Shown piece after piece: positions 53,867 through 63,902 of a stretch of 64,000 nucleotides of DNA. Positions within the stretch are counted from its first letter, which is position 1. Each line of letters starts with the position of its first letter. The notes beneath the pieces were generated by a model. It was not told the DNA's origin, searched no databases, and saw nothing but the letters and a program-made list of their open reading frames with translations. Both the position numbers and the translations under genes were made by a program. This DNA is from Pedobacter chinensis (GTDB lineage: Bacteria > Bacteroidota > Bacteroidia > Sphingobacteriales > Sphingobacteriaceae), in the NCBI RefSeq assembly GCF_003339865.1, contig NZ_QPKV01000004.1, forward strand, positions 248,001 to 312,000, written 5' to 3'.

Positions 53867-53909
53867 GAACTCTTTACTTTTACACTAGATAAAAAGTGTA
53901 GATACCACT

Positions 53910-54377
53910 ATGACCCAACTTTTAGGAGAATTTGATTGTAAACTTGACGCAAAGGGACGCCTTATGGTACCTGCTGCGCTTAAGAAACAATTGCCTGATG
54001 CAGAGAATGATGGGCTCATCATCAACCGTGGTTTCGAGAAAAATCTCGTGATCTATCCAAAAAATGTTTGGGATGCTGTAGTAGCTGATCTTGCCAAACT
54101 AAATATCTATGATCAGGAAAACCGTGCTTTTGTCAGAGCTTTTACGCGTGGCGCAACTGAGCTTTCGCTTGATGCTGCCGGTCGGGTACTATTGCCTAAG
54201 TCGTTGGCAGAATATGCGGGCATTGGCAGTGATCTGGTTTTGGCTTGTCAATTAGATCGCATTGAGGTTTGGGATAAAAAATCATACGAAGATATTTTTG
54301 ATGATGTTCCTGCCAACTTTGCAAATCTTGCTCAAAAAGTAATGGGTGGAAAGAAAGGAGGTGCAGATGGCGAATAA
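53910..54377 (+). CDS. mraZ: Transcriptional regulator MraZ
   Basis: This 155-residue protein contains two AbrB-like swapped-hairpin domains, each with the DAxGR motif (CKLDAKGRLMVPAALKKQLP and LSLDAAGRVLLPKSLAEYAG). MraZ forms a ring, binds the repeated boxes upstream of its own gene and tunes the dcw cluster. The three 10-bp spaced boxes at 53841-53866 fit this. It is the first gene of the cluster and overlaps rsmH by 11 bp. Confidence 0.95.
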   Translation: MTQLLGEFDCKLDAKGRLMVPAALKKQLPDAENDGLIINRGFEKNLVIYPKNVWDAVVADLAKLNIYDQENRAFVRAFTRGATELSLDAAGRVLLPKSLAEYAGIGSDLVLACQLDRIEVWDKKSYEDIFDDVPANFANLAQKVMGGKKGGADGE

Positions 54378-55272
54378 TTACCATGTTCCGGTAATGCTTC
54401 AGCCTTGCATTGATGGGTTGAACATCAAGCCTGATGGTGTTTATGTGGATGTGACTTTTGGTGGCGGTGGTCATTCAAAAGAAATCCTGAAGCGTCTTGG
54501 GCCAAGCGGAACCTTGATTGCATTCGATCAGGATCCTGATGCACAGGCGAATATTCCTGCTGATGATCGCCTGATCTTTATTGATCAAAATTTCGGTTTT
54601 CTTAAAAATAATCTTCGTTTGAAGGGATTTAGGCAGGTGGATGGCATCCTGGCCGATCTTGGTGTGTCGTCTCATCAGTTTGATGTTCCACAACGTGGTT
54701 TCTCCATTCGTCATAATGCCGGGTTGGATATGCGTATGGATCAGCATCGCGATCTTACAGCGGCTCAGGTTTTGAATACCTATTCAGAAGATAAGTTGCA
54801 TAAGATTTTTGGTATTTATGGTGAGGTTAAAAATGCAAAATCTTTGGCTCGTGCCATTGTTACCTCTCGCCTGGATAAGCCTTTTACTGATATTGATAGC
54901 TTAAAATCGGCGATCGGCGAATACATCCCAAAGGGAAAAGAAAATAAATATTTAGCCCAGGTTTTTCAGGCTTTGCGTATTGAGGTAAATGCTGAAATAC
55001 AGGTGCTTGAAGATTTTTTACAGCAGGCAGCCGATGTTTTAAAGCCGGGTGGGCATTTGGTAGTGATGTCTTACCATTCATTGGAAGATCGTCCGGTTAA
55101 AAACTTTATGGCTAAGGGTAAGTTTCAGGGAGAGGTTGAAAAGGATTTCTTTGGAAATCAGCAAAAACCCTTCAACGTGATTACCCGTAAAGCAATCATG
55201 GCCACTGAAGAAGAGATTGCGCAAAACAACAGGGCTCGTAGTGCGAAACTAAGAATTGCAGAAAAAATATGA
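54367..55272 (+). CDS. rsmH: 16S rRNA (cytosine-1402 N4) methyltransferase
   Basis: About 301 residues from the ATG at 54367, which follows a strong AAAGGAGGTG ribosome-binding site located in the end of mraZ; a longer frame from 54346 is not needed. YHVPVMLQPCIDGLNIKPDG is the family start, VDVTFGGGGHSKEIL the SAM site, GILADLGVSSHQFD and PQRGFSIRHNAGLDMRMD the conserved centre, and YHSLEDRPVKNF the C-terminal motif. It methylates C1402 in the decoding centre of 16S rRNA. The stop overlaps the ATG of the ftsL-like gene (ATGA). Confidence 0.95.
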   Translation: MANNYHVPVMLQPCIDGLNIKPDGVYVDVTFGGGGHSKEILKRLGPSGTLIAFDQDPDAQANIPADDRLIFIDQNFGFLKNNLRLKGFRQVDGILADLGVSSHQFDVPQRGFSIRHNAGLDMRMDQHRDLTAAQVLNTYSEDKLHKIFGIYGEVKNAKSLARAIVTSRLDKPFTDIDSLKSAIGEYIPKGKENKYLAQVFQALRIEVNAEIQVLEDFLQQAADVLKPGGHLVVMSYHSLEDRPVKNFMAKGKFQGEVEKDFFGNQQKPFNVITRKAIMATEEEIAQNNRARSAKLRIAEKI

Positions 55273-55691
55273 ACAGGTTTAGGGAGGAAATAGAAGAAGA
55301 GGAAATCGGACCTGAGCCAGAATTAAAAGCTGCGCCAAAAAAGCCGAAAACGGCTGAAGATAAAATGGATAGCAATTCATTCATTAGTAAGCTTTTTAAT
55401 GATGGATTGGTATCAAAGGAGGCGGCCACAGATGCATTGCCTTATTTGTGTTTTTTGGCTTTGTTGGGCATGGTTTATATTGCTAACAGCCATTTTGCTG
55501 TAAATAACGTGCGCCGGATTGATGAATTGAATAAGCAGGTTAAAGAGTTAAGATGGGAGTATAAATCTTTAAAGGCTGATCTGATGTTCAAGAGCAAGCT
55601 GACAGAAGTGGCCAAAAAGGTTGATACCCTGGGAATAAAAGAATTAATTGAACCACCAAAAAAAATAATTGTTAAAAGCGATGAATATTAG
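55269..55691 (+). CDS. ftsL: FtsL-like cell division protein
   Basis: This 140-residue bitopic protein has an acidic/basic cytoplasmic N-terminus and one membrane helix near residues 57-77 (ALPYLCFLALLGMVYIANSH). A coiled-coil stretch follows (VRRIDELNKQVKELRWEYKS). This is the layout of FtsL, which bridges FtsB/FtsQ and the FtsWI synthase. Sequence conservation of FtsL is always low, so topology and position between rsmH and the penicillin-binding protein carry the assignment. It overlaps the next gene by 11 bp. Confidence 0.85.
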   Translation: MNRFREEIEEEEIGPEPELKAAPKKPKTAEDKMDSNSFISKLFNDGLVSKEAATDALPYLCFLALLGMVYIANSHFAVNNVRRIDELNKQVKELRWEYKSLKADLMFKSKLTEVAKKVDTLGIKELIEPPKKIIVKSDEY

Positions 55692-57783
55692 AGCAAACAT
55701 CTTGCTTCGTGTATATCTGGCATTTGGCTTAATTGTGCTTTTTGCTTTGGCGGTATTTTTTCGCCTCAGTCACGTGCAGTTTGTACAGGGCAAAAAATGG
55801 AAGGCTATGGCTGATAGTCTTTCAACACGGTACGTGAACGTAGAGGCCACGCGTGGAAATATTTATTCAAATGACGGCAGTTTGCTGGCCACGTCCGTTC
55901 CTGAGTATGAACTTCGGATGGATATGTTCGCCGGTGGGATAACCGATGATAAGATTTTTAATGAAAAAGTAGATTCTCTCGGCTATAAACTGGCGCAGAT
56001 TTTTAAAGATAAAACAGCAAAAGAGTATTCCCGTTACTTGCGTAAAGGCCGTCAGGATAGTGCCCGTTACCTGCTTATTCACAGAAAAGTTGGCTATGCT
56101 GATTTAAAAACGATCAGAACCTTTCCGCTCTATAATGTAGGTAAATACAGCGGAGGTTTAATTGCTGTTCAGCAAAATAAACGTATTCTCCCTTTTCAGG
56201 CTTTAGCAGCCCGGACCATTGGTTATAAAAATGAAAATGTTGCCAACGGGGTTGGTCTGGAAGGAGCATATAAAGAATATATCAATGGAGAAACCGGAAA
56301 AAGGTTGATGCAGCGGATCGCTGGCGGGGTTTATATTCCGGTTAACGAAGAAGCAGAAGTGGCGCCGAAAGATGGCGCTGATATCATTTCCACCATAGAT
56401 ATCAATATGCAGGATTTGGCGCAAAGTGCACTTGAGAAGCAGTTGATCGCAAGTAAGGCAGACCATGGTACCGTAATTTTAATGGAGGTTGCTACGGGCG
56501 AGATTCGTGCGGTGGCAAATTTTTCTAAGGTAGAAGAAGGTGTTTACAAAGAGAAGTTCAACTATGCAATTGCGGGTAATCAGGATCCTGGATCGACATT
56601 TAAGCTCGCCTCATACATGGCTTTGCTGGAAGATAAACTGGTGGATACCAATACAATGATTGCAACGGGTTATTACCAGATTCCGGGAAAATTAATTACC
56701 GATTCCCATCCTGTTGTTACCACGGTAACGGTTAAGCGGGCTTTTGAAGAATCTTCCAATGCAGCCATTGCGAAATTAATTAATACGCATTACAAGGATA
56801 ATCCGAAAAGGTTTACCGATCATTTATATGACTGGCACTTGAATGAGAAAATGGGACTTCAAATACCAGGCGAGGCAATGCCGGTGGTTAAAAACCCAAA
56901 AACAAACAAAAGCTGGAACAAGAACATGACTTTGCCGCAAATGGCTTATGGATATGAAATGCAGCTTACGCCTTTGAAAATGCTTTCGTTATATAATGCT
57001 GTAGCAAATAATGGCAAATACGTGGCGCCGATTTTTGTAAAAGAAATCAGAAGATTGGGAAATCCAATAGAGCAGTTTAAAGCCAGGGTAATCAACGAAA
57101 AAATCTGTTCGGATGAAACGCTGAGTAAAATCAAAAAAATGCTTGAAGGTGTTGTGACTGAAGGGAGTGGAAAGCAAATCGTTTATAATCCACTTTATAA
57201 AATTGCCGGTAAAACGGGTACCGCTCAGGTGGCTGATGCAAACAAGGGTTATAAAGCAAATAAACAATATCAGGCATCTTTTGTGGGTTATTTTCCTGCA
57301 GATAAACCAAAATACTCCATGATTGTGGTAATCAACGATCCAAAAGGAGCCTATTATGGTGCATTGGTTTCTGGCCCTGTTTTCAGAGCAGTTGCCGACC
57401 GGATTTATGCCAGCGACATGCAGATGTACAACGATGTGCCAACGCGTTTGGTCGGCAATACTGGTAACCCGCCAACAAAAGCGGGGCAAAGCAAAGCCAC
57501 TCAAAAAGTATACAGGGCTTTTGGCTTTAAGCCACTTTTTGCCTCAAAATCTGAATACTATAATATAGTGGATACCAGTGCCGGAGAGGTTTTTCAGGAA
57601 AATACCGAACGCAAGGGTATAATGCCGAACGTTTCGGGCATGGGTTTGAAAGATGCACTTTATCTTTTAGGTAATGCGGGTTTGAAAACGAAAGTTATAG
57701 GATCGGGAAAAGTGACAAGCCAATCTATTGCTGCTGGTACAAAAGTGGGTAAAGGATTAGGCGTACAAATAGAATTGAATTAA
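55681..57783 (+). CDS. ftsI: Septal penicillin-binding protein (FtsI/PBP2x-type) with PASTA domain
   Basis: About 700 residues from the ATG at 55681 (an upstream ATG at 55669 is also in frame). It has an N-terminal membrane helix (LLRVYLAFGLIVLFALAVFF) and a pedestal domain beginning RYVNVEATRGNIYSNDGSLL. The transpeptidase domain has SxxK in DPGSTFKLASYM, SxN in EESSNAAI and KTG in AGKTGTAQV. One C-terminal PASTA domain starts near GIMPNVSGMGLKDALYLLGN. It crosslinks septal peptidoglycan together with FtsW, encoded at 62170-63363. It sits in the usual place between ftsL and murE. Confidence 0.93.
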   Translation: MNIRANILLRVYLAFGLIVLFALAVFFRLSHVQFVQGKKWKAMADSLSTRYVNVEATRGNIYSNDGSLLATSVPEYELRMDMFAGGITDDKIFNEKVDSLGYKLAQIFKDKTAKEYSRYLRKGRQDSARYLLIHRKVGYADLKTIRTFPLYNVGKYSGGLIAVQQNKRILPFQALAARTIGYKNENVANGVGLEGAYKEYINGETGKRLMQRIAGGVYIPVNEEAEVAPKDGADIISTIDINMQDLAQSALEKQLIASKADHGTVILMEVATGEIRAVANFSKVEEGVYKEKFNYAIAGNQDPGSTFKLASYMALLEDKLVDTNTMIATGYYQIPGKLITDSHPVVTTVTVKRAFEESSNAAIAKLINTHYKDNPKRFTDHLYDWHLNEKMGLQIPGEAMPVVKNPKTNKSWNKNMTLPQMAYGYEMQLTPLKMLSLYNAVANNGKYVAPIFVKEIRRLGNPIEQFKARVINEKICSDETLSKIKKMLEGVVTEGSGKQIVYNPLYKIAGKTGTAQVADANKGYKANKQYQASFVGYFPADKPKYSMIVVINDPKGAYYGALVSGPVFRAVADRIYASDMQMYNDVPTRLVGNTGNPPTKAGQSKATQKVYRAFGFKPLFASKSEYYNIVDTSAGEVFQENTERKGIMPNVSGMGLKDALYLLGNAGLKTKVIGSGKVTSQSIAAGTKVGKGLGVQIELN

Positions 57784-57871
57784 AAAAGTCCGGAGTCTGA
57801 GGTCAGGAGTCCGGAGATAAAAATGTAGAGGAGAAGTCTTGATACTTGATCCTCACACTTAATGATAAAAA
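57784..57871. repeat. Low-complexity spacer of AGTCCGGAG-type text
   Basis: AGTCCGGAGTCTGAGGTCAG, then GAGTCCGGAG, recurs within 30 bp. The spacer interrupts the otherwise tight dcw cluster between the PBP gene and murE. No gene or terminator is seen. Confidence 0.6.
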
Positions 57872-59329
57872 ATGCAATTACAGGATTTACTTTACGGCAT
57901 CACGATTAAAGAATTGGTTGGTAAAACCGATAGGGAAATCAATGCCTTAAGTTTCGATTCCCGTAAAGTAGGAAAAGATGATGTTTTCTTTGCTGTAGTT
58001 GGAACGCTGGCTGATGGACATCAGTTTATTGAACAAACCATTGCGCAGGGAGCAACTGTGATCATTTGTGAAAATTTGCCGGAAGTGCATGATTTCACGG
58101 TAACTTATATCAAAGTAGAAAACTCTTCTGTTGCCCTGGGAATTATGGCTGGCAATTACTTTGGTAATCCATCAGCAGATTTAAAACTTATCGGCATTAC
58201 CGGAACAAACGGAAAAACCACCATTGCCACTATTCTATTTAAATTATTTAAAGGTTTAGGGTATAAAACAGGGCTACTTTCAACTGTTGAAAATTACATT
58301 AATGACACCGTTGTTCCTGCAACGCACACCACGCCAGATCCAATTGTATTAAATCAATTATTGAGAGATATGGTTGATGCTGGTTGCGATTATTGTTTTA
58401 TGGAAGTAAGTTCACACGCCGTTTCCCAGCATCGCATTGAAGGATTGAATTTCTCGGGAGGTGTTTTCTCAAACATTACCCATGATCATTTGGATTTTCA
58501 TAAAACTTTTGATAGTTATTTGAAAGCTAAAAAAGCATTCTTTGATGTATTGCCAAAATCGGCTTTTGCACTGACCAATATCGATGATAAAAACGGTATG
58601 GTGATGTTGCAAAACACCAAAGCATATAAAAAAACCTATGCATTAAAGCAACTGGCAGATTTTAAAGCTAAAATCATTGAAAACCAGTTTAGCGGTTTGC
58701 ATCTGGATATTGACCATGAAGATGTTTATTTCAAACTCGTAGGGTCTTTCAATGCTTATAATCTTTTAGCGGTTTACGGAACGGCTATTCTTTTAGAACA
58801 AGATAAATTAAAGGTTTTAACACTATTAAGTTTGTTAACAGGTGCCGAAGGTCGTTTTGATTATATCACATCTCCGGATAACATCATTGGTATTGTTGAT
58901 TATGCACATACTCCCGATGCGGTTCAAAATGTGTTGAGCACCATTGCAAACATTCGGAAAGGAACTGAACAGGTTATTACAGTGATTGGTTGCGGTGGCG
59001 ATCGCGATAAAACCAAAAGGCCAGTGATGGCTCAGGTAGCCTGCGATTGGAGCGACAAAGTAATCCTGACATCTGATAATCCAAGAACCGAAGATCCGCA
59101 AGCCATTATCAATGATATGGAAACAGGCGTATCGCCAACAAATAAACGTAAAACATTATCCATTTTGGATAGAAGAGAGGCTATAAGAACAGCTTGCCAT
59201 TTAGCACAAAGCGGAGATATCATTTTAGTGGCAGGTAAAGGACATGAAAAGTACCAGGAGATTAATGGAGTGAGGAATCATTTTGATGATAAGGAAATTT
59301 TAATTGAACAACTAAACCCGAACAGCTAA
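57872..59329 (+). CDS. murE: UDP-MurNAc-tripeptide synthetase, meso-DAP adding
   Basis: This 485-residue cytoplasmic Mur ligase has ATP site [20 protein letters not shown] (GTNGKTT near 111-117) and [20 protein letters not shown] and [10 protein letters not shown] in the central domain. SDNPRTEDP carries the DNPR motif that marks enzymes adding meso-diaminopimelate instead of lysine. It therefore predicts a DAP-type peptidoglycan, normal for Bacteroidota. Its stop shares a base with the start of mraY (TAATG). Confidence 0.96.
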   Translation: MQLQDLLYGITIKELVGKTDREINALSFDSRKVGKDDVFFAVVGTLADGHQFIEQTIAQGATVIICENLPEVHDFTVTYIKVENSSVALGIMAGNYFGNPSADLKLIGITGTNGKTTIATILFKLFKGLGYKTGLLSTVENYINDTVVPATHTTPDPIVLNQLLRDMVDAGCDYCFMEVSSHAVSQHRIEGLNFSGGVFSNITHDHLDFHKTFDSYLKAKKAFFDVLPKSAFALTNIDDKNGMVMLQNTKAYKKTYALKQLADFKAKIIENQFSGLHLDIDHEDVYFKLVGSFNAYNLLAVYGTAILLEQDKLKVLTLLSLLTGAEGRFDYITSPDNIIGIVDYAHTPDAVQNVLSTIANIRKGTEQVITVIGCGGDRDKTKRPVMAQVACDWSDKVILTSDNPRTEDPQAIINDMETGVSPTNKRKTLSILDRREAIRTACHLAQSGDIILVAGKGHEKYQEINGVRNHFDDKEILIEQLNPNS

Positions 59330-60576
59330 TGTTATATCTATTATTTGAATACCTGCATAAGCATTATGATATTCCTGGATTAAGGTTGTTCCAGTACATT
59401 ACCTTTCGTGCTTCAATTTCTATCATTCTTTCCTTGATCATCACCACCGTTTATGGGCGGAGGCTGATTGATTATTTACATAAAAAACAAGTTGGTGAAA
59501 CGGTTAGAAATTTAGGTCTGGAAGGGCAAATGCAAAAGCAAGGTACGCCAACAATGGGAGGTATCATTATTTTGATGGGTATTTTGATCCCGACTTTACT
59601 ATTTGCCAATATCTCAAATGTATATGTGATTTTAATGATCATCACTACCGTATGGATGGGTGCGATTGGTTTTCTGGATGATTATATCAAGGTATTTAAG
59701 AAAAATAAAGAAGGACTGGCAGGTCGCTTTAAAGTAGTTGGTCAGGTTGGTTTGGGGCTGATTGTTGGTTGCACCATGTATTTTCATCCAAATATTGTGG
59801 TAAGAGAAACGGTTCAGGACGATGTAAAAAGTACTTCCACTGCCCCAATGGTGTTACGCCAAAAGGGAGAAACATTTTATTATACACAAGATGTAAAGTC
59901 AACCAAAACCAATATGCCTTTTTATAAGAACAATGAGTTTGACTATGCCAAGGTTTTTAAATTTTTAGGTGGCGATTATCAGAAATATGCATTTTTAGTA
60001 TTTCTGGCATTTACTGTTTTTATCATTACAGCGGTATCTAATGGAGCCAACATCACTGATGGTATCGATGGTCTGGCCACGGGCACATCGGCGGTAATAG
60101 GGATTACCCTCGGGATTTTGGCTTACGTTTCAGGTAACACGATCATGGCCGATTACCTTAACATCATGTACATCCCCAACTCTGCAGAGCTGATGATTTT
60201 TGCAGGTGCTTTTGTAGGGTCATGTGTAGGTTTTCTATGGTATAATTCTTATCCGGCCCAGGTTTTTATGGGTGATACCGGAAGTTTGGCCATCGGGGGG
60301 ATCATCGCATCGTTCGCCTTAATGATTCGTAAGGAACTTTTGATTCCGGTGCTTTGCGGGATATTCCTGGTGGAGCTGGTTTCGGTAATTACCCAGGTTT
60401 CATACTTCAAGTACACCAAGAAACGGTTTGGGGAAGGAAGGAGAATATTTTTAATGTCGCCATTGCATCATCATTATCAAAAGAAAGGTTATCACGAAGC
60501 TAAAATTGTTACCCGTTTCTGGATTATCGGCATCATGCTGGCAATCATGACAATAGTGACATTGAAATTGAGATAA
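59329..60576 (+). CDS. mraY: Phospho-N-acetylmuramoyl-pentapeptide-transferase
   Basis: This 415-residue polytopic membrane enzyme makes lipid I from UDP-MurNAc-pentapeptide and undecaprenyl phosphate. [20 protein letters not shown] and [20 protein letters not shown] (Asp-Asp) are typical, as are [34 protein letters not shown] and [20 protein letters not shown] (HHH). It is longer than E. coli MraY because of an insert with [20 protein letters not shown], a feature I associate with Bacteroidota enzymes. Confidence 0.96.
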   Translation: MLYLLFEYLHKHYDIPGLRLFQYITFRASISIILSLIITTVYGRRLIDYLHKKQVGETVRNLGLEGQMQKQGTPTMGGIIILMGILIPTLLFANISNVYVILMIITTVWMGAIGFLDDYIKVFKKNKEGLAGRFKVVGQVGLGLIVGCTMYFHPNIVVRETVQDDVKSTSTAPMVLRQKGETFYYTQDVKSTKTNMPFYKNNEFDYAKVFKFLGGDYQKYAFLVFLAFTVFIITAVSNGANITDGIDGLATGTSAVIGITLGILAYVSGNTIMADYLNIMYIPNSAELMIFAGAFVGSCVGFLWYNSYPAQVFMGDTGSLAIGGIIASFALMIRKELLIPVLCGIFLVELVSVITQVSYFKYTKKRFGEGRRIFLMSPLHHHYQKKGYHEAKIVTRFWIIGIMLAIMTIVTLKLR

Positions 60577-60761
60577 TACAAGGTAAAAGGTTTAGGGTTT
60601 AAAGGTTAGGGTTTAAGGTAAATCAACATCCAAAAAAAATAAAACTAAGATGCTCAGGTGTCTTGGGTAGTAAAAAGAAAAATAAAAACAACCAAGGAGC
60701 ACCTCAGGTGGTAAAAAAAACAAGATGATCCAAGATGTCCTAGGTGGTAAGTAAAAAATAA
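60577..60761. repeat. Repeat-like spacer between mraY and murD
   Basis: GGTTTAGGGTTTAAAGGTTA is a degenerate copy of the TTTAGGG heptamer text. Then CTCAGGTGTCTTGGGTAGTA, CACCTCAGGTGGTAA and GTCCTAGGTGGTAAG form three related short repeats. No gene is seen. Confidence 0.6.
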
Positions 60762-62153
60762 ATGAGCACAGATCACAACATATCGCAAAGCAATACTCAG
60801 TCGGCAATGGCAGGGCGGAGCCGTGTTGTTATTTTAGGTGCTGGCGAAAGTGGCATTGGTGCGGCCAAACTTGCGCAATTAAAAGGGTTTGATGTTTTCG
60901 TTTCTGATTATGGTGTAATTACCGATAAGTATAAGGCGGCCTTAGAGAAATTATCCATTCCGTTCGAATCAGAAAAACATACTGAAGAACTGATATTAAA
61001 TGCAAATGAAGTGATCAAAAGCCCGGGCATTCCATCAACGGCACCAATTATAAAAAAACTGGTGGAAAAAGGCATTTCGGTGGTTTCAGAGATAGAGTTT
61101 GCCAAACGCTATACCAATGCTAAAGTAATTTGCATAACAGGATCCAACGGTAAATCCACAACAAGCTTGCTAACCTACCATATATTGAAAAATGCTGGTT
61201 TAAATGTAGGCTTGGCAGGTAATATCGGCCAGAGTTTTGCAGCCCAGGTAGCAACTGAAGATTTTGAGTATTATGTGCTTGAGATTTCCAGTTTTATGCT
61301 GGATGATATGTTCAGGTTCAGGGCAGATATTGCTGTTTTATTGAATATTACACCAGATCATTTAGATCGGTACGATTATAAGTTGGAGAATTATGCTGCC
61401 TCAAAAATGCGCATCATTCAAAATCAAACTCAAAATGATGTTTTCATTTATTGTGCAGATGATGAAGAAAGTATCAAAGCATTAATGCATATCAAGCCAT
61501 TGGCCAAAACGTACGCTTTTTCAATTGTAAAAGAAGTTGAAACAGGTGCATACTTAAAAGCAGAAACAATACACATCCTTACAGAACCAAATAAAGAACT
61601 AACCATGTCTATTTCAGATTTAGCCTTACAAGGCAAGCACAACATTTACAACTCTATGGCTTCGGGCATTGTAGCAAAGGTTTTAGAGTTAAGAAATGAT
61701 ACCATTCGCGAGAGCATGGGCAATTTCAAGAATATTGAGCACAGGTTGGAGCATGTGGCCAAAATTTCAGGAATTGATTTCATCAATGATAGCAAGGCAA
61801 CAAATGTGAACTCTACCTGGTACGCCCTGGAAAGCATGACCACTGATGTGGTATTGATTATGGGAGGAGTTGATAAGGGCAATGATTATAGTATGCTCAA
61901 AGATTTGGTAAAAAGTAAAGTGAAGGCAATTGTTTGTTTGGGCAAAGACAATAAACGCATTCATGATGCCTTCGAAGATGATGTGGATGTGATTGTGAAT
62001 ACTTTTTCAGCCGAAGAAGCTGCACAAATTGCTTTTCATCTGGCAAAACGTGGAGATGCTGTTTTACTTTCTCCGGCATGTGCAAGTTTTGATCTGTTTA
62101 AAAGTTATGAAGATCGCGGAAATCAATTTAAAGCGGCAGTTAGAGAATTATAA
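60762..62153 (+). CDS. murD: UDP-MurNAc-L-alanine:D-glutamate ligase
   Basis: This 463-residue cytoplasmic Mur ligase has the N-terminal UDP-binding Rossmann part (VVILGAGESGIGAAKLAQLK), ATP site CITGSNGKSTTSLLTYHILK (GSNGKST near 127-133) and NITPDHLDRYDYKLENYAAS. FINDSKATNVNSTWYALESM and IMGGVDKGNDYS are typical of MurD, as is LLSPACASFDLFKSYEDRGN. The first ~18 residues before the Rossmann fold look like a non-conserved extension. It lies 16 bp before ftsW. Confidence 0.96.
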   Translation: MSTDHNISQSNTQSAMAGRSRVVILGAGESGIGAAKLAQLKGFDVFVSDYGVITDKYKAALEKLSIPFESEKHTEELILNANEVIKSPGIPSTAPIIKKLVEKGISVVSEIEFAKRYTNAKVICITGSNGKSTTSLLTYHILKNAGLNVGLAGNIGQSFAAQVATEDFEYYVLEISSFMLDDMFRFRADIAVLLNITPDHLDRYDYKLENYAASKMRIIQNQTQNDVFIYCADDEESIKALMHIKPLAKTYAFSIVKEVETGAYLKAETIHILTEPNKELTMSISDLALQGKHNIYNSMASGIVAKVLELRNDTIRESMGNFKNIEHRLEHVAKISGIDFINDSKATNVNSTWYALESMTTDVVLIMGGVDKGNDYSMLKDLVKSKVKAIVCLGKDNKRIHDAFEDDVDVIVNTFSAEEAAQIAFHLAKRGDAVLLSPACASFDLFKSYEDRGNQFKAAVREL

Positions 62154-62169
62154 ATAGGAGGCTTAATAT

Positions 62170-63363
62170 ATGTTGCAAGCACTACTTAATAAAACAAAAG
62201 GCGATAGATGGATCTGGTTGATCATCATCCTGCTTTCGCTTATATCTGTAATGGCTGTGTACAGTGCAACAGGAACTTTAGCGTATAAAAAGGGTGAGGC
62301 GGTAGAAAAGTTGCTGTTAACCAAACACTTGATTTTTGTGCTCATGGGAATTGGAATGATTTACATTGCCCATTTGCTCGATTACAGGTATTACGCCGGT
62401 ATTTCCAAAATATTGATGATCGTGACCATACCCTTACTGGTGTATACGTTAATTTTTGGTACAAATTTAAACGATGCCTCAAGGTGGGTTAAAATCCCTG
62501 TAATCGGCTTGACTTTTCAAACATCAGATTTGGCAAAACTCGCTTTAATTACGTTTTTGGCAAGAATGCTGACCAAAAAACAAGAGAACATTAAAAATGT
62601 AAGAGAATCATTCATCCCGATTATGGGGTCTGTTTGTGTAGTCTTTGTATTAATTGCATTGGCCAATTTATCTACGGCCTTGATGTTATTCGGAGTAAGT
62701 ATTTTGCTTTTGATCATCGGTCGTATCAGTATAAAACAAATTGCTATTGTTTGTGCGGGTGGCTTTGTACTCTTGTTGTTTGTTTTCTTCTTGGGGCCAA
62801 GACGAAAAACCTACATGTCTCGTATCAATACGTTCATGCATCCGGAGATGCAGCATTCAGATAAAACTTTCCAGGCAGATCAGGCAAAAATTGCACTGGC
62901 TACTGGTGGTGTTTTTGGTAAAGGGCCAGGTAACAGTACCCAGCGCAATTTCCTGCCACACCCATATTCCGATTTTATTTTCGCCATTATTATTGAAGAA
63001 TGGGGAACTGTGGGAGGAATTGTAATCATGATACTTTACCTGGTGCTTTTATACCGATGTATAAAAATAGTGACCAGAGCCCCCAAGGCATTTGGAGCTT
63101 TACTCGCCGCCGGACTGAGTTTCAGTCTGACCATTCAGGCTTTTGCAAACATGGCAGTTGCTGTAGGTTTGGGGCCTGTAACAGGAGTTCCACTCCCTTT
63201 GGTAAGTATGGGTGGTACATCAATGATTTTTACCAGTGTGGCTTTTGGGATTATTTTGAGTGTAAGCCGAGATGTGGAGGAAAATGCTGGTGTAGTTAGT
63301 AAAGAGGAAAAAGATAAAGTAAAAAATAAAGTAATTGTTGGAGAGATTCCGGCATTTGGATAA
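62170..63363 (+). CDS. ftsW: SEDS peptidoglycan polymerase FtsW
   Basis: This 397-residue membrane protein with about ten helices has SEDS motifs: VMAVYSATGTLAYKKG at the start, GTNLNDASRWVKIPVIGLTF, NLSTALMLFG, GNSTQRNFLPHPYSDFIFAI with IIEEWG, and GLGPVTGVPLPLVSMGGTSM. It polymerises lipid II at the septum together with the PBP encoded at 55681. The C-terminal cytoplasmic tail is Lys/Glu-rich. A GxxExxY gene follows, where murG would normally be next. Confidence 0.95.
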   Translation: MLQALLNKTKGDRWIWLIIILLSLISVMAVYSATGTLAYKKGEAVEKLLLTKHLIFVLMGIGMIYIAHLLDYRYYAGISKILMIVTIPLLVYTLIFGTNLNDASRWVKIPVIGLTFQTSDLAKLALITFLARMLTKKQENIKNVRESFIPIMGSVCVVFVLIALANLSTALMLFGVSILLLIIGRISIKQIAIVCAGGFVLLLFVFFLGPRRKTYMSRINTFMHPEMQHSDKTFQADQAKIALATGGVFGKGPGNSTQRNFLPHPYSDFIFAIIIEEWGTVGGIVIMILYLVLLYRCIKIVTRAPKAFGALLAAGLSFSLTIQAFANMAVAVGLGPVTGVPLPLVSMGGTSMIFTSVAFGIILSVSRDVEENAGVVSKEEKDKVKNKVIVGEIPAFG

Positions 63364-63374
63364 TTATTTGCAAG

Positions 63375-63866
63375 CACAAAAGAAACAAAAGAGCACAATA
63401 GTTATAATGATTACGAGTAAAACATATCTAAAGGATTTAACTTATCAGGTTAATGGGGCTGCCATTGAAGTGCATAAGGCTTTAGGTGCTGGATTGTTGG
63501 AAAGTACTTACCATAGGTGTATGAAACACGAGCTTTTGCTTAGAGGGATTTCTTTTGAAACTGAAATGCTGGTTCCTGTTAATTATAAAGGAATAGCTAT
63601 AGATACAAATTTGAGGTGTGATTTATTTGTCGAAAATGTATTAACGATTGAATTAAAGTCTGTTGATAAATTGATGCCCATTCATGAGGCTCAAATTATT
63701 ACCTATATGAAATTATTAGGTTCCCCTAAGGGAATTATATACAACTTTAATACAGTGAATTTATATACAGAAGGACAAAGAACTTACGTAAACGATTTGT
63801 ATAGGATTTTACCAGAATAAGAATAAAAATGAAAATTAACTTTTGTTCACTATTGTTTCTTTTGTG
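63375..63866. mobile_element. Cassette bounded by 30-bp imperfect inverted repeats around a GxxExxY gene
   Basis: The left end (63375-63404) and the reverse complement of the right end (63837-63866) both start CACAAAAGAAACAA and agree at 26 of 30 positions by hand alignment, ending in AGTTA. They enclose exactly one gene, 2 bp after the left repeat and 16 bp before the right one. This is the layout of a small non-autonomous element. No target-site duplication was established. Confidence 0.5.
63407..63820 (+). CDS. GxxExxY protein, PD-(D/E)XK nuclease-like
   Basis: 137 residues from the ATG at 63407 (a frame open to 63335 would overlap ftsW and crosses the inverted repeat). The family motif is GAGLLESTYHRCM (G-x2-E-x2-Y). 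The later RCDLFVENVLTIELKSVDKL gives Asp ... Glu-x-Lys, which fits a PD-(D/E)XK nuclease-like core. Members are scattered in Bacteroidota genomes and have no settled function. Here the gene interrupts the dcw cluster between ftsW and murG and is enclosed by inverted repeats, which suggests arrival as a cassette. Confidence 0.88.
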   Translation: MITSKTYLKDLTYQVNGAAIEVHKALGAGLLESTYHRCMKHELLLRGISFETEMLVPVNYKGIAIDTNLRCDLFVENVLTIELKSVDKLMPIHEAQIITYMKLLGSPKGIIYNFNTVNLYTEGQRTYVNDLYRILPE

Positions 63867-63902
63867 GTGAAATAGTTAATAATAAAAACATATAATTTAA
63901 AA

